Positions 1 to 7,374 of a stretch of 26,677 nt of DNA are shown piece after piece. This DNA is from Flavobacterium sp. GTDB lineage: Bacteria > Bacteroidota > Bacteroidia > Flavobacteriales > Flavobacteriaceae. The notes below the pieces were generated by a model that saw nothing but the letters and a program-made list of their open reading frames with translations, was not told the origin of the DNA and searched no databases. The stretch covers positions 1-26,677 of the forward strand of contig NZ_DQDX01000054.1 of the NCBI RefSeq assembly GCF_003525665.1, read 5' to 3'. The position numbers and the translations under genes are program-made. Within the stretch, counting starts at the first letter, position 1. Every line of letters starts with the position of its first letter.

Positions 1-112
1 TTATTCCATCTTCTTTCTTTTTTCTATGCTCACTAATCATGCCTTCTAAAAAAAGCTTTTCATAGCTTAACTCTTTTTTAAAATACTCAAAATCTTCTAC
101 AAATGTTTTCAT
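1..112 (-). CDS. Partial hypothetical protein, N-terminus only
   Basis: An open frame begins with ATG at 112-110 and runs off the left edge, giving 37 residues starting MKTFVEDFEYFKKELSYEKL. It is rich in charged residues and looks helical. I do not recognise the family. It lies 119 bases downstream of the last gene of the defence operon on the same strand, so it may be a further island gene with its own promoter; no clear TAnnTTTG element is visible before it. The call rests only on an uninterrupted frame, a sensible start and protein-like composition. Confidence 0.45.
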   Translation of the reverse strand, partial: MKTFVEDFEYFKKELSYEKLFLEGMISEHRKKKEDGI

Positions 113-231
113 GCTCTTTCTAGGATTCTTTATACTTACACAATTTTAAAATCTAATATAAAACAAAATATATTAGTTTTGTAAAAAATGCAAGAAAGTC
201 AATTACATTGTTTCTTTATCATTTTTAACAC

Positions 232-1296
232 TTATATGTTATATGATATAGATTCCAAACTTGGAAAGTATTCAATAACATTTCTATTGTCCTTCTTAAT
301 ATCTTCAATCATTTTGAAACAAAATTGACTAATTGTACTCTTCTCTTCATTTGTTAAAGAGCTTGAAATTATGTTGTTTGAATTTGCAGGATCAACAATA
401 CGAAGGTATTCAATATTTTTCGCAATAAAGTAAATCACATCCAATAGCGCTTTTTCAATATTATTTGATAATGATTTTTGCTCAATTGCTTTCTTGGCTA
501 GCCATTCCAAGTAAATAGATTTAATACTTAAATTATTTTCTGCTTTCCAAACTTTCAAAAGTTTAATTATTCGCTTTTCACGATAATTAAAGGTAAGAAC
601 AGATAATTGTTTTAGTGAATTTGTTTTCTTGTAGGTTGGTTTTTCAAAAAAGCCAGTTTTGTTCACAAAAAGACAAGTGTCATTATTTCCGTTTTCTATT
701 TGTCGTATAGGTACTATATCAATTCGTTTTATTTCGTCTTTTATTTTAAATTCCATACCTATTGAGTGTTTTTGCTCTCTAACTCCTTCTAAGGTTACAT
801 CCTTAAATTCGTCAAATGCAAAATCAGAAACTGTGTAATATAAATCTGCAAGGGTTCCAGAATCTTTTTTAAATTGTAATTGAATATCTATATCAGAACC
901 TGATATGTTAGTCCCTTTAGCAATAGAACCATGAAATTTTGGAGTTATTGCCAAATCACTCCTGAATTTTTGATTTAGTTTGACTTTAACTTGTTCTGCT
1001 TTACTTAGTAATAAAGCATTGTCATCTTTATAGTAGTCCAAGGATTTATGAAGATAATTCGGGACAGTACCAAATTTAGAAAAGGCTTGTGTCATTTGAT
1101 TATCACGAATAGATCCTAAAACAAAACCGCCTGCCCCACCAAATAGAGCCCCTTTTCCTGCAGCGAAAGCAAGTTGCCTCCAATCGAATTTCTTATTTGG
1201 ATTATTATTGCTAAGTTGATAAAGAGCATTGATAAGGGCATTTCCAATCCCAAAGGTTATTGCTCCTGTTTGAGCATATGTTTTAGCTTTATTCAT
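232..1296 (-). CDS. Second CD-NTase, fused to an N-terminal glycine-rich hydrophobic hairpin
   Basis: This 354-residue protein has two parts. Residues 10-28 and 41-63 are hydrophobic, glycine/alanine-rich stretches separated by a short polar turn (NNNPNKKFDW), resembling a glycine-zipper membrane hairpin. From about residue 80 it is a cGAS/DncV-like nucleotidyltransferase: the GS motif is at 123-124, the two metal-binding aspartates at 135 and 137 (SGSDIDIQ), and the third at 193 (KRIDIVP), so catalysis looks intact. The helical C-terminal part (KLLKVWK, DPANSNN, EYFP) matches the other CD-NTase in this operon, so the two are paralogues. It begins 2 bases after the stop of the membrane-protein gene and is last in the operon. 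Unlike its paralogue it lacks a flexible tail and ends SISYNI, without a terminal glycine. It may be a membrane-tethered synthase or an effector whose NTase domain senses the signal; the choice between these is open. Confidence 0.85.
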   Translation of the reverse strand: MNKAKTYAQTGAITFGIGNALINALYQLSNNNPNKKFDWRQLAFAAGKGALFGGAGGFVLGSIRDNQMTQAFSKFGTVPNYLHKSLDYYKDDNALLLSKAEQVKVKLNQKFRSDLAITPKFHGSIAKGTNISGSDIDIQLQFKKDSGTLADLYYTVSDFAFDEFKDVTLEGVREQKHSIGMEFKIKDEIKRIDIVPIRQIENGNNDTCLFVNKTGFFEKPTYKKTNSLKQLSVLTFNYREKRIIKLLKVWKAENNLSIKSIYLEWLAKKAIEQKSLSNNIEKALLDVIYFIAKNIEYLRIVDPANSNNIISSSLTNEEKSTISQFCFKMIEDIKKDNRNVIEYFPSLESISYNI

Positions 1297-1298
1297 AA

Positions 1299-2048
1299 TT
1301 ATTCATTCATTTTTATTGCTTCAGAAAAACTCAAGGTCATCAATATATTGTGATACAAAGTAAATTTAGAGTTAGCAAAATTCAATTTAGGATTCCTATC
1401 TAACTGTTTAGTTGTATAACCAACAAAACATACATCATCATCCGCAGAATCAATTATATCAGTCACATCATTCTGTTTAAATTCCCCATCACAGTTATTA
1501 ATAATAATTAAATCGTATTCAGGCAAACTGTCATATGATTTATTAATCCTGTAAATTACATTTTTAAACTTAAATGTTTCTATGGTATTTTTTATTTCTT
1601 TCTGAGACTCTTCATTTTCACTAATAACAATAATTTTTTTGGTTTCTTTTAAACGGCGTTCAAATTTTTGTGATTGTATCAATTTAATTATATCTTCCCT
1701 TTTTTGTTCAACTATAGTTTCTATTTTCTCCGCAATTGATTGGTTCACCTTTTTCTTAATACCCCAAAACATCAAATAAATACCATACAGAGAGGATGGT
1801 ATTCCTAAGATAAGAATCATTGCAAAAAGATTTCTAACATCTTTATATTTTTCATCTATATCTTTAGCTAAATCATTTTGTGATTTTTGATACTCAGCCT
1901 TATAAACGTTTTCAATATTCATCTTATAATCCTCTAATTGACCAACCTTGGTTTCAAGATTAGCAATTTTAGCAGAATCAGATTCCTTTGCATTCATTGT
2001 TAAAAAGGTGAATAAAGCTATAAGAGATAACAGTTTAATTTTTTTCAT
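1299..2048 (-). CDS. Membrane protein with coiled coils and a cytoplasmic Rossmann-like domain (candidate CBASS effector)
   Basis: The 249-residue protein starts at MKKIKLLSLI (ATG at 2048-2046). An upstream in-frame start at 2087 would add 13 residues ahead of what looks like a signal sequence (residues 1-20), so I prefer the inner one. Order: signal peptide; heptad-like charged helix 25-72, probably outside the membrane; transmembrane segment about 74-97 (NLFAMILILGIPSSLYGIYL); a second coiled coil 100-136; then an alternating beta/alpha domain 138-249 (KKIIVIS, YDLIIINN, DVCFVGYTTK) that resembles a receiver-type Rossmann fold. It overlaps the end of the Cap3 gene by 14 bases. No named effector family is recognised. 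The architecture fits a membrane-disrupting CBASS effector whose cytoplasmic domain binds a nucleotide signal, but that role is inferred from position and topology. Confidence 0.8.
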   Translation of the reverse strand: MKKIKLLSLIALFTFLTMNAKESDSAKIANLETKVGQLEDYKMNIENVYKAEYQKSQNDLAKDIDEKYKDVRNLFAMILILGIPSSLYGIYLMFWGIKKKVNQSIAEKIETIVEQKREDIIKLIQSQKFERRLKETKKIIVISENEESQKEIKNTIETFKFKNVIYRINKSYDSLPEYDLIIINNCDGEFKQNDVTDIIDSADDDVCFVGYTTKQLDRNPKLNFANSKFTLYHNILMTLSFSEAIKMNE

Positions 2049-2502
2049 ATTTATATAATTTATTTTTAAATTGAACATAAAAACCAAGTTCCACTTTGGT
2101 TTTATTATAACCTATAATCAGCATTACAGGATTTTTAATTGACACTTCAGGATGATTTGCAATCGAATTTATGGCATTAATATCCGTACTACTGGGTATG
2201 GGTAAATTATTTGGATGGGTATGCCATTCTCCAAGGTAATATTTCTTGGGATCTTCCTCATAAAATTGTTTTAATTTATCATTTATGCCTACTGTATCCC
2301 TCTCAAACAAATATGGTGTCCCCTTATATTTATTCGGCAGAATTGTGTCAGTTATACTTAAGTGAGTCTGCTCCTTTGAGTAGTTGCCAATTAGAAAACC
2401 GCCAAATTCATTAGGATAATGCTGTACCCCAATGTCGATGATACTTGATAATAAAGTATCTTCAATTTCTAATGTTAATCCTAACTTATTAATTCTATAC
2501 AT
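2035..2502 (-). CDS. cap3: Cap3-like JAMM/MPN isopeptidase
   Basis: The 155-residue protein carries a complete JAMM zinc motif. Counting from the ATG at 2502, it has a glutamate at 32 (NEFGGFLIG), then HTHP at 94-97 followed by PSSTD with the aspartate at 107. This is the MPN metalloprotease fold that in type II CBASS removes CD-NTase conjugates made by Cap2. An in-frame TTG at 2505-2503 precedes the ATG, but the ATG overlaps the Cap2 stop as TGATG, the usual sign of translational coupling. The neighbouring E2-E1 gene makes a Cap3 role much more likely than a stand-alone RadC or Prok-JAB protein. The substrate is presumably the first CD-NTase, conjugated through its C-terminal glycine. Confidence 0.88.
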   Translation of the reverse strand: MYRINKLGLTLEIEDTLLSSIIDIGVQHYPNEFGGFLIGNYSKEQTHLSITDTILPNKYKGTPYLFERDTVGINDKLKQFYEEDPKKYYLGEWHTHPNNLPIPSSTDINAINSIANHPEVSIKNPVMLIIGYNKTKVELGFYVQFKNKLYKYEKN

Positions 2503-4166
2503 CAAAATTCATCTAATTTTATTGAAAATATATCTTCAACATTCGTTTTTAAAACAAAGTTTCTCAAACTTTTACTATCATCAAGCATTTTCAAGTTAAT
2601 ATGCTTTATGGCAAATTGTACCAATGTGTTAATGTCATTGTACGAGGCTTTGAAAGTTGGATTCCAGCATCCATTTGGATTATGAACGTCTTCCAACTCA
2701 TTATCCAAAACATTTTCATACTGATTCATTACCCAATTATAACTGTTTGGTTCAACAGAACAAACAAGCTCTTTTGCATTATTGGTTATTGACAATGTTA
2801 TATACCTGTTCAGTTCCAACTTACTCAAAATATACAGCAAATCATTATCTGTCGAACAATCTATTATTATATCATAATGAAGTAATCTTCTCTGCAAGTC
2901 ATGCGTAGAATTGATTAGCCCTTGTGATACTTTTGTGTCAACATGAAACATTGCTGCATTAATTATTCCAACATCTATAAAAGGCGAGATTGAGAACAAT
3001 TCATTTGATAAATCGTCTGGCTTATTGCATATTCCTGTAAGGAAAGAATATTCAGATCGACAAACATTTTCAGGTTCTTTAATGTCATGGTCAACTACAT
3101 CTATACTTGTACAGCCACATCTCGCAAATGTTGTCGCAACCATACTGCCTATCGCACCAACGCCAATAATAAGTATCTTGCTTTTTGTAATCTTTTCGGC
3201 TAATTTACCTCTTCCGAAAAAATAATCATAAGAACAATTTTTAGTGATGCCCCATGTTATATCTTCATCGACAAACCCGCCTTTCCATACTTTGTCTTCT
3301 TTATAAGACTCAATTGGGAATTTTCCAATTTCTAAAATAGCTACCTGCCAGTGTATCTCTTTTTCTGATATACTATAACCAATCAAAAATGGGATAGGGT
3401 TTCCTTTCAGTTTTGAATTGTTTTTCTGAACCCCATAGAGAAAAGTAAAAGCATCATTACTGACCAAGCTTTCTAAATCTGCCCAATTATTAATTATAAA
3501 CTTTCCCATCCTCGCAGGAGGATTGTCTAGAAAAACATATATGCCAATATTTTTATGAGGTAATTGTTTTACTGCACTACTCCATTTACATTCTGATACT
3601 TTTGTAAATGAGGAATCTCTAAATTCCTGAATAACGTGGTTGAATATAACCTTATCATAATACAATCCATTATTTATTTGCGAGTATTCAAAGAACCCAA
3701 ATTGATTTTTGTTAAAGGTGTAATCTACTTCCGTGAATAAAAAGGAAAAATGATTTTCCTTAAATTCTTTCGGCTGTAGAATTAAATGTTCATAATGATT
3801 GTCATTATCCTTATTCAGATAATACTTCCAAATCCATCTTTTTAATGAATTAATATCAATTTCAATCTTTTTCTTTAAGTCAGTCTGATGGGATGTGTGT
3901 CTGCAAATAGAGCCGTCTCCCATTACATGACCATATAACATATAATCCTTATTGGAAAAAGTAATGGATTCATGCTCCATCCTCTTTAAGGGATACTCGG
4001 GATAAATTTTAACGTCAAAAGACAAATACTCTTCGGTTGACTCTATTTGGACTTTAATCTTTCCAATTATATTAAATTCCGAATCTGAACTAAATGGAAT
4101 CTCTATTGAAATTCCATTTAGTTCAGAAAAAATTTGTTGGATTAAATTTAGTCGTCTATCCATCAT
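2502..4166 (-). CDS. cap2: Cap2-like E2-E1 fusion, ubiquitin-type conjugation enzyme
   Basis: The 554-residue protein joins an N-terminal E2-like domain to a C-terminal ThiF/E1 adenylation domain. The probable E2 catalytic cysteine is C88 (GDGSICRH), preceded by a proline-containing strand (YPEYPL). The E1 domain has the ATP-binding glycine loop at 335-340 (GVGAIG), an acidic strand end (VVDHD, 357-361) and an arginine in ENVCRSE. A cysteine near the end (C500, NGCWNPTF) sits where Cap2 proteins have their E1 thioester cysteine. In type II CBASS, Cap2 joins the C-terminal glycine of the CD-NTase to targets and so primes the synthase. The gene starts directly after the CD-NTase stop codon (TAAATGATG; the second ATG is also possible) and its TGA overlaps the Cap3 start. 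Length is slightly below the roughly 600 residues usual for the family. The assignment is firm; the targets are unknown. Confidence 0.9.
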   Translation of the reverse strand: MMDRRLNLIQQIFSELNGISIEIPFSSDSEFNIIGKIKVQIESTEEYLSFDVKIYPEYPLKRMEHESITFSNKDYMLYGHVMGDGSICRHTSHQTDLKKKIEIDINSLKRWIWKYYLNKDNDNHYEHLILQPKEFKENHFSFLFTEVDYTFNKNQFGFFEYSQINNGLYYDKVIFNHVIQEFRDSSFTKVSECKWSSAVKQLPHKNIGIYVFLDNPPARMGKFIINNWADLESLVSNDAFTFLYGVQKNNSKLKGNPIPFLIGYSISEKEIHWQVAILEIGKFPIESYKEDKVWKGGFVDEDITWGITKNCSYDYFFGRGKLAEKITKSKILIIGVGAIGSMVATTFARCGCTSIDVVDHDIKEPENVCRSEYSFLTGICNKPDDLSNELFSISPFIDVGIINAAMFHVDTKVSQGLINSTHDLQRRLLHYDIIIDCSTDNDLLYILSKLELNRYITLSITNNAKELVCSVEPNSYNWVMNQYENVLDNELEDVHNPNGCWNPTFKASYNDINTLVQFAIKHINLKMLDDSKSLRNFVLKTNVEDIFSIKLDEF

Positions 4167-5147
4167 TTAACCGAACCTTTCATTTTTTGGTGGATTAGAA
4201 TAAAATCCATTTCCTTTGTTTTCATATTTGTTGTCACTTTCTTCCTCTTCAACAAATTTCGCGTTTTCAGGAAAATAGGTTTTGATGTTTTCATCATTAT
4301 CCTCAATTCTTTCAAGCATATACTTCATGTCATCAGAAAGGGTCTGTCTCTCGGATGTAGTTAAGGTTTCGATTAAGTCATTAGAACTATTCCCTGGGTC
4401 TTTCAGTGTAAAACTCTCGCCAGTAACTTCGTCACGGATATACTGTAATACAGCTTCAAGCTTACTCCATAAATTCCCAGAGATTTCTTTGTTGTCAAAA
4501 GCCTTAATTGTAATCAGTTCCAAAAAGAAGGATTTCGTAGGGTAATTGTACTTGGTGCTTTTCCATACTTTTAACAGACGAATAATTTTTCGAATTGAAT
4601 CTTTCTCGGTAGTTGCCCTGTCTTTGATGTTTTTAATCTGAGCCTGCACATTGGTTTTAATTCTCTCACTCCCCTCGTCAAAATTTCCATACTTGTAGTA
4701 AACATACAGATTGAGATTTTCGTCGTCCTTATATTGATCCTGATTTAATTCGCGACCTGGCACAACATCGATTTTCACAACATCTCCGTCTGCATCGGCA
4801 AAAAATTCAATACCAATGGATACTTTTTGCTTTCTGACAGTTGCCTCTTCTTTATATTTCTCATTTAGAAAATCAAAAACGTCTTCATACATCTGTTTTA
4901 ATGTTCCATTGGAACCAAATGCATTTCTTTTAAAAGGGCATACCATATCAAAATCAAATTTGATATTTACCGCCGTGTTTTTTGCGTAAGAACCTGAATT
5001 GAAAGGAGCGTAAATATTGCTTTCGTATTTCTTTTCTAATGCTTCCTTAACTTCCTTGTTTTTGTCTTTGTACTTATTCAAAAGCTTTTCTTCTTTGGTA
5101 ATTTGATGCGTTTTAATTACCGAATCTAAGTGTAAATTCTTATCCAT
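4167..5147 (-). CDS. CD-NTase (cGAS/DncV-like cyclic oligonucleotide synthase)
   Basis: This 326-residue nucleotidyltransferase has all signature elements: GS at 52-53 (NSGSYAKNTAV), metal-binding aspartates D65 and D67 (KFDFDMV) and D127 (KIDVVPG), then a helical half with RLLKVWK and DPGNSSND. Such enzymes make cyclic di- or trinucleotides that switch on CBASS effectors after phage infection; the product cannot be read from sequence. The last 25 or so residues are a low-complexity polar tail (ESDNKYENKGNG and onward) ending NERFG. A terminal glycine on a flexible tail is the expected substrate for the Cap2 protein encoded directly downstream. The start is 2 bases beyond the stop of the DUF3892 gene. 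It is clearly paralogous to the distal CD-NTase of the operon (shared QKxSIGxEF, KVWK and YFP motifs) but lacks the hydrophobic hairpin. Confidence 0.93.
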   Translation of the reverse strand: MDKNLHLDSVIKTHQITKEEKLLNKYKDKNKEVKEALEKKYESNIYAPFNSGSYAKNTAVNIKFDFDMVCPFKRNAFGSNGTLKQMYEDVFDFLNEKYKEEATVRKQKVSIGIEFFADADGDVVKIDVVPGRELNQDQYKDDENLNLYVYYKYGNFDEGSERIKTNVQAQIKNIKDRATTEKDSIRKIIRLLKVWKSTKYNYPTKSFFLELITIKAFDNKEISGNLWSKLEAVLQYIRDEVTGESFTLKDPGNSSNDLIETLTTSERQTLSDDMKYMLERIEDNDENIKTYFPENAKFVEEEESDNKYENKGNGFYSNPPKNERFG

Positions 5148-5149
5148 AA

Positions 5150-5464
5150 TTATTTAATTGCTTTCATTGATATTAAATTATCTAAATTGTCTTTTGGGGT
5201 AGCATTCGCTTCGCTCCTTAAATATTCTTTTGTGAATCCTTGAACATAGGTTACTTTGGACTTTATAGTCCAACTAGGATAACCCCATACTACTGTTCTA
5301 ATAACATTTCCTTTTTTTAATAGTGCTATTGTACTTGCTTCTGATGTTTTTTCGCCCATGCTCCATGTATCTCCGTCATTAACGGGATGCAACATTACAT
5401 GAGTAATATTGTCACTCGAATCTTTCCACACACCAGAAATCACATAATTTGCTGACCTGCTCAT
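5150..5464 (-). CDS. DUF3892 domain protein, first gene of the CBASS operon
   Basis: The 104-residue protein begins MSRSANYVISGVWKDSSDN and continues as short beta strands with a late YVQGFTKEYLRSEAN segment. This matches my recollection of the DUF3892 family, small soluble beta-rich proteins of unknown function. It has no signal peptide, membrane segment or obvious catalytic motif. It lies 2 bases upstream of the CD-NTase gene and has the operon's promoter region (5465-5572) directly before it, so it is co-expressed with the system. A role as sensor, adaptor, conjugation target or nucleotide binder is possible; nothing in the sequence decides. The family call is by memory of the pattern and is less certain than the reading frame. 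Confidence 0.75.
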   Translation of the reverse strand: MSRSANYVISGVWKDSSDNITHVMLHPVNDGDTWSMGEKTSEASTIALLKKGNVIRTVVWGYPSWTIKSKVTYVQGFTKEYLRSEANATPKDNLDNLISMKAIK

Positions 5465-5572
5465 AATTTTATTTTTAAGTTAAACCTCTTATATACATTG
5501 TAATGCTACAAAAATTTTATAAATTGCCATCGCTATGGAAATTTTTTCTAAAATTTAAGCATTACTATATAA
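5465..5572. promoter_or_regulatory. Divergent promoter region with inverted repeat, possible shared operator
   Basis: This 108-base AT-rich gap lies between the start codons of the CBASS operon (minus) and the sigma-like/ImmA operon (plus). It holds an 8-base inverted repeat, GTAATGCT at 5500-5507 and AGCATTAC at 5558-5565, one half near each gene start. Between them is a small CCAT-cgct-ATGG dyad (5527-5538). I see no TTTG-N19-TAnnTTTG consensus on either strand, although a perfect one exists at the nearby tRNA. The layout suits a regulator that binds both half sites and controls both operons. Confidence 0.5.
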
Positions 5573-6175
5573 ATGAAGTCAGATAATAGAAAAGTTGCAA
5601 CTTTTGATGAGAAATGCAAAGCACTTCAAGAAGTCTATACTTCGGAGTTTTATGCTATTCTTTTCAAACACGCTATCATTCGGCTTAAAACTGTTTTTGG
5701 AATCAAATATAATCATCAGAAGGGTTTCAGGGGCATTATGATTGAGGATATGATTAATGATACAATCGAAGCGTTCCTCAAGGAAGGTGGCAGGAATTGG
5801 TATCCTGAAAAATTCCCTGATTTCCGAAAGCAGATAATAAGCGCATTAGACAGCGTTATTTCTAATACATTAAGTGCCGAACTTGAAAAAGCAAATGAAA
5901 CATTTGAAATTCTCGATAATGATACGGAAATGTCTTTTGATGATTCCGATTATCAATCATTATTAACCGTATGCCATGATGAATTAGCAGGTATGGGAGC
6001 AACGGATGATGAGTTATTGTTGTTTGAACCATATATAATCAATGGTATGAAACGAAACGATTTGTCAGAGCTACTTGGTATCAGCATCGAGGAGCTTACA
6101 AATATCAAAAAGCGGTTAGACCGTAAATTACCGTTTATAAAAGAAAAATTGAAAGTGTTGAATTATGAAAAATAA
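5573..6175 (+). CDS. Sigma-70-like regulatory protein
   Basis: The 200-residue protein looks like a divergent small sigma factor. Residues about 20-95 form helices with MIEDMINDTIEAFLKEG, like sigma region 2 around the core-binding helix. Residues 150-195 (NGMKRNDLSELLGISIEELT, then KKRLDRKLPFIKEKL) look like the region 4 helix-turn-helix. It is translated from an ATG with only an A/T-rich leader, and its end overlaps the next gene by 11 bases. It diverges from the CBASS operon, and its partner two genes on is an ImmA/IrrE peptidase. I infer that it is a transcription regulator of the island, either a true sigma factor or a DNA-binding protein derived from one. Region 2 similarity is weak, so the exact class is uncertain. 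Confidence 0.65.
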   Translation: MKSDNRKVATFDEKCKALQEVYTSEFYAILFKHAIIRLKTVFGIKYNHQKGFRGIMIEDMINDTIEAFLKEGGRNWYPEKFPDFRKQIISALDSVISNTLSAELEKANETFEILDNDTEMSFDDSDYQSLLTVCHDELAGMGATDDELLLFEPYIINGMKRNDLSELLGISIEELTNIKKRLDRKLPFIKEKLKVLNYEK

Positions 6176-6569
6176 CTTCATCAAAAAGATTGACCAGGCG
6201 ATTATCTCGCAAATTATTGACGGCGATTCTAGTACTTATGATGAGATACTTAAAGAGCAAGGTTTCAATATTAATGAGCTTGAAGATTATGCCCTTAAAA
6301 ATTTCCGTAAGCACTCATTCCTCTTAAAGGGATATATTAATAAGCAAAGAGATATTGCCTTGTTAGAAAAAGCTTCAGCGTTAATACAAAATGCAATCGA
6401 GAATAATATTGATAAGCCAATCAGCTATTTAAAAAATCTAATTGCTAACAATAAATTCCAAGTTCAATACCGAAATCTTGAAAATCTGGGTATTGAGGAA
6501 ATAAAAGAAATAATAAAAGATCAAAACTTATTAGAATTACTGGAGCAACTAGAAGATGATCAAAAATAG
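6165..6569 (+). CDS. Small all-helical protein of unknown function
   Basis: The 134-residue protein is strongly helical and charged, with a leucine/glutamate-rich C-terminus (EEIKEIIKDQNLLELLEQLE) and no membrane segment, cysteine or recognisable motif. Its start overlaps the sigma-like gene by 11 bases and its end overlaps the metallopeptidase gene by 14 bases, so the three are translationally linked and probably act together. By position it could be an anti-sigma-like partner, or the substrate that the ImmA peptidase cuts. No family is recognised, and this role is inferred only from gene order. Confidence 0.7.
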   Translation: MKNNFIKKIDQAIISQIIDGDSSTYDEILKEQGFNINELEDYALKNFRKHSFLLKGYINKQRDIALLEKASALIQNAIENNIDKPISYLKNLIANNKFQVQYRNLENLGIEEIKEIIKDQNLLELLEQLEDDQK

Positions 6570-7365
6570 AAAAGGTTCAAATAGGGCTAAAGCACTATTA
6601 GAAGAAATTGGCTTTGATGAAATTACAGATATTCCTATGGATATTTTCGTTGCCGCACTTGGAGCAACATTAGTTGAAGAAAAGTTGTCAAGTTCTGATG
6701 GTAAAATTATAAGAGGCAAATCTAAAACCTTAATAAAAATAAATTCTGAAATCCAATTCGAGGAAAGAAAGCGATTCACTATTGCTCATGAAGTTGGGCA
6801 TTATTTATTGCATGATAAATTAGACTTAGAAGTACATAATGAAACAGCCAATACATTAAATTGGTTTAACAGTGCTGAACAACAAGCAAAGAAAGGTATT
6901 CAGGAATGGGAAGCTAATGATTTTGCATCAGAACTTTTAATGCCCGAAGATACAATAAGAAATGTCACTTATCGCAGAAAATTTTCTCCAGATTTAGTAA
7001 AAGAACTTTCCGAAAGATTTAAAACCAGCTTAACTTCAATCATCTACAGATTATTAACATTAAACATTTATCCACTCTTCGTAGTTTTTATTAATAATGG
7101 AGCTGTTAAGTATTGGAGTAAGTCAGATGGTTACTGGATAAAAATTAAAGATATTACAAAATTGGGACCGCCTGAAGACTCTGTTGCACAAGAATATATT
7201 GACGCTGAATATGATTTTTTGTATTCTAGTAGTGATAAGGCTCAACAAATATATAAGTCCACGTGGTTTGAGTTAAAAGATGATGAAGATGATAGTCTGT
7301 TTTTTGAATATTGTATTCCTTATAAACAGCTTAAAACGATAATAAGTGTGGTTTGGGAGTATTAA
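6556..7365 (+). CDS. ImmA/IrrE-family zinc metallopeptidase
   Basis: The 269-residue protein has the family's HExxH zinc site at 78-82 (AHEVGHYLLH) and the following EWEANDFASELLMP block with a likely third ligand, E119. ImmA/IrrE peptidases cut repressors or regulators in response to DNA damage or stress, and the related CapP activates some CBASS operons by cutting the repressor CapH. No helix-turn-helix domain is fused here; the only DNA-binding candidate is the sigma-like protein two genes upstream. The C-terminal 110 residues are acidic (KDDEDDSLFF) and unassigned; they may be the sensor part. A GTA-to-TAA end is followed by repeat and terminator sequences before the tRNA gene. Confidence 0.88.
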   Translation: MIKNRKGSNRAKALLEEIGFDEITDIPMDIFVAALGATLVEEKLSSSDGKIIRGKSKTLIKINSEIQFEERKRFTIAHEVGHYLLHDKLDLEVHNETANTLNWFNSAEQQAKKGIQEWEANDFASELLMPEDTIRNVTYRRKFSPDLVKELSERFKTSLTSIIYRLLTLNIYPLFVVFINNGAVKYWSKSDGYWIKIKDITKLGPPEDSVAQEYIDAEYDFLYSSSDKAQQIYKSTWFELKDDEDDSLFFEYCIPYKQLKTIISVVWEY

Positions 7366-7374
7366 TATTAAAGC

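Noticed and set aside
2049..2087. Upstream start for the membrane protein
   Set aside because: It would place 13 polar residues ahead of a good signal sequence and lengthen the overlap with Cap3 without need.
2211..3225. Plus-strand open frames opposite the Cap2/Cap3 genes
   Set aside because: They are short, lack protein-like motifs and lie antisense to clearly coding sequence.
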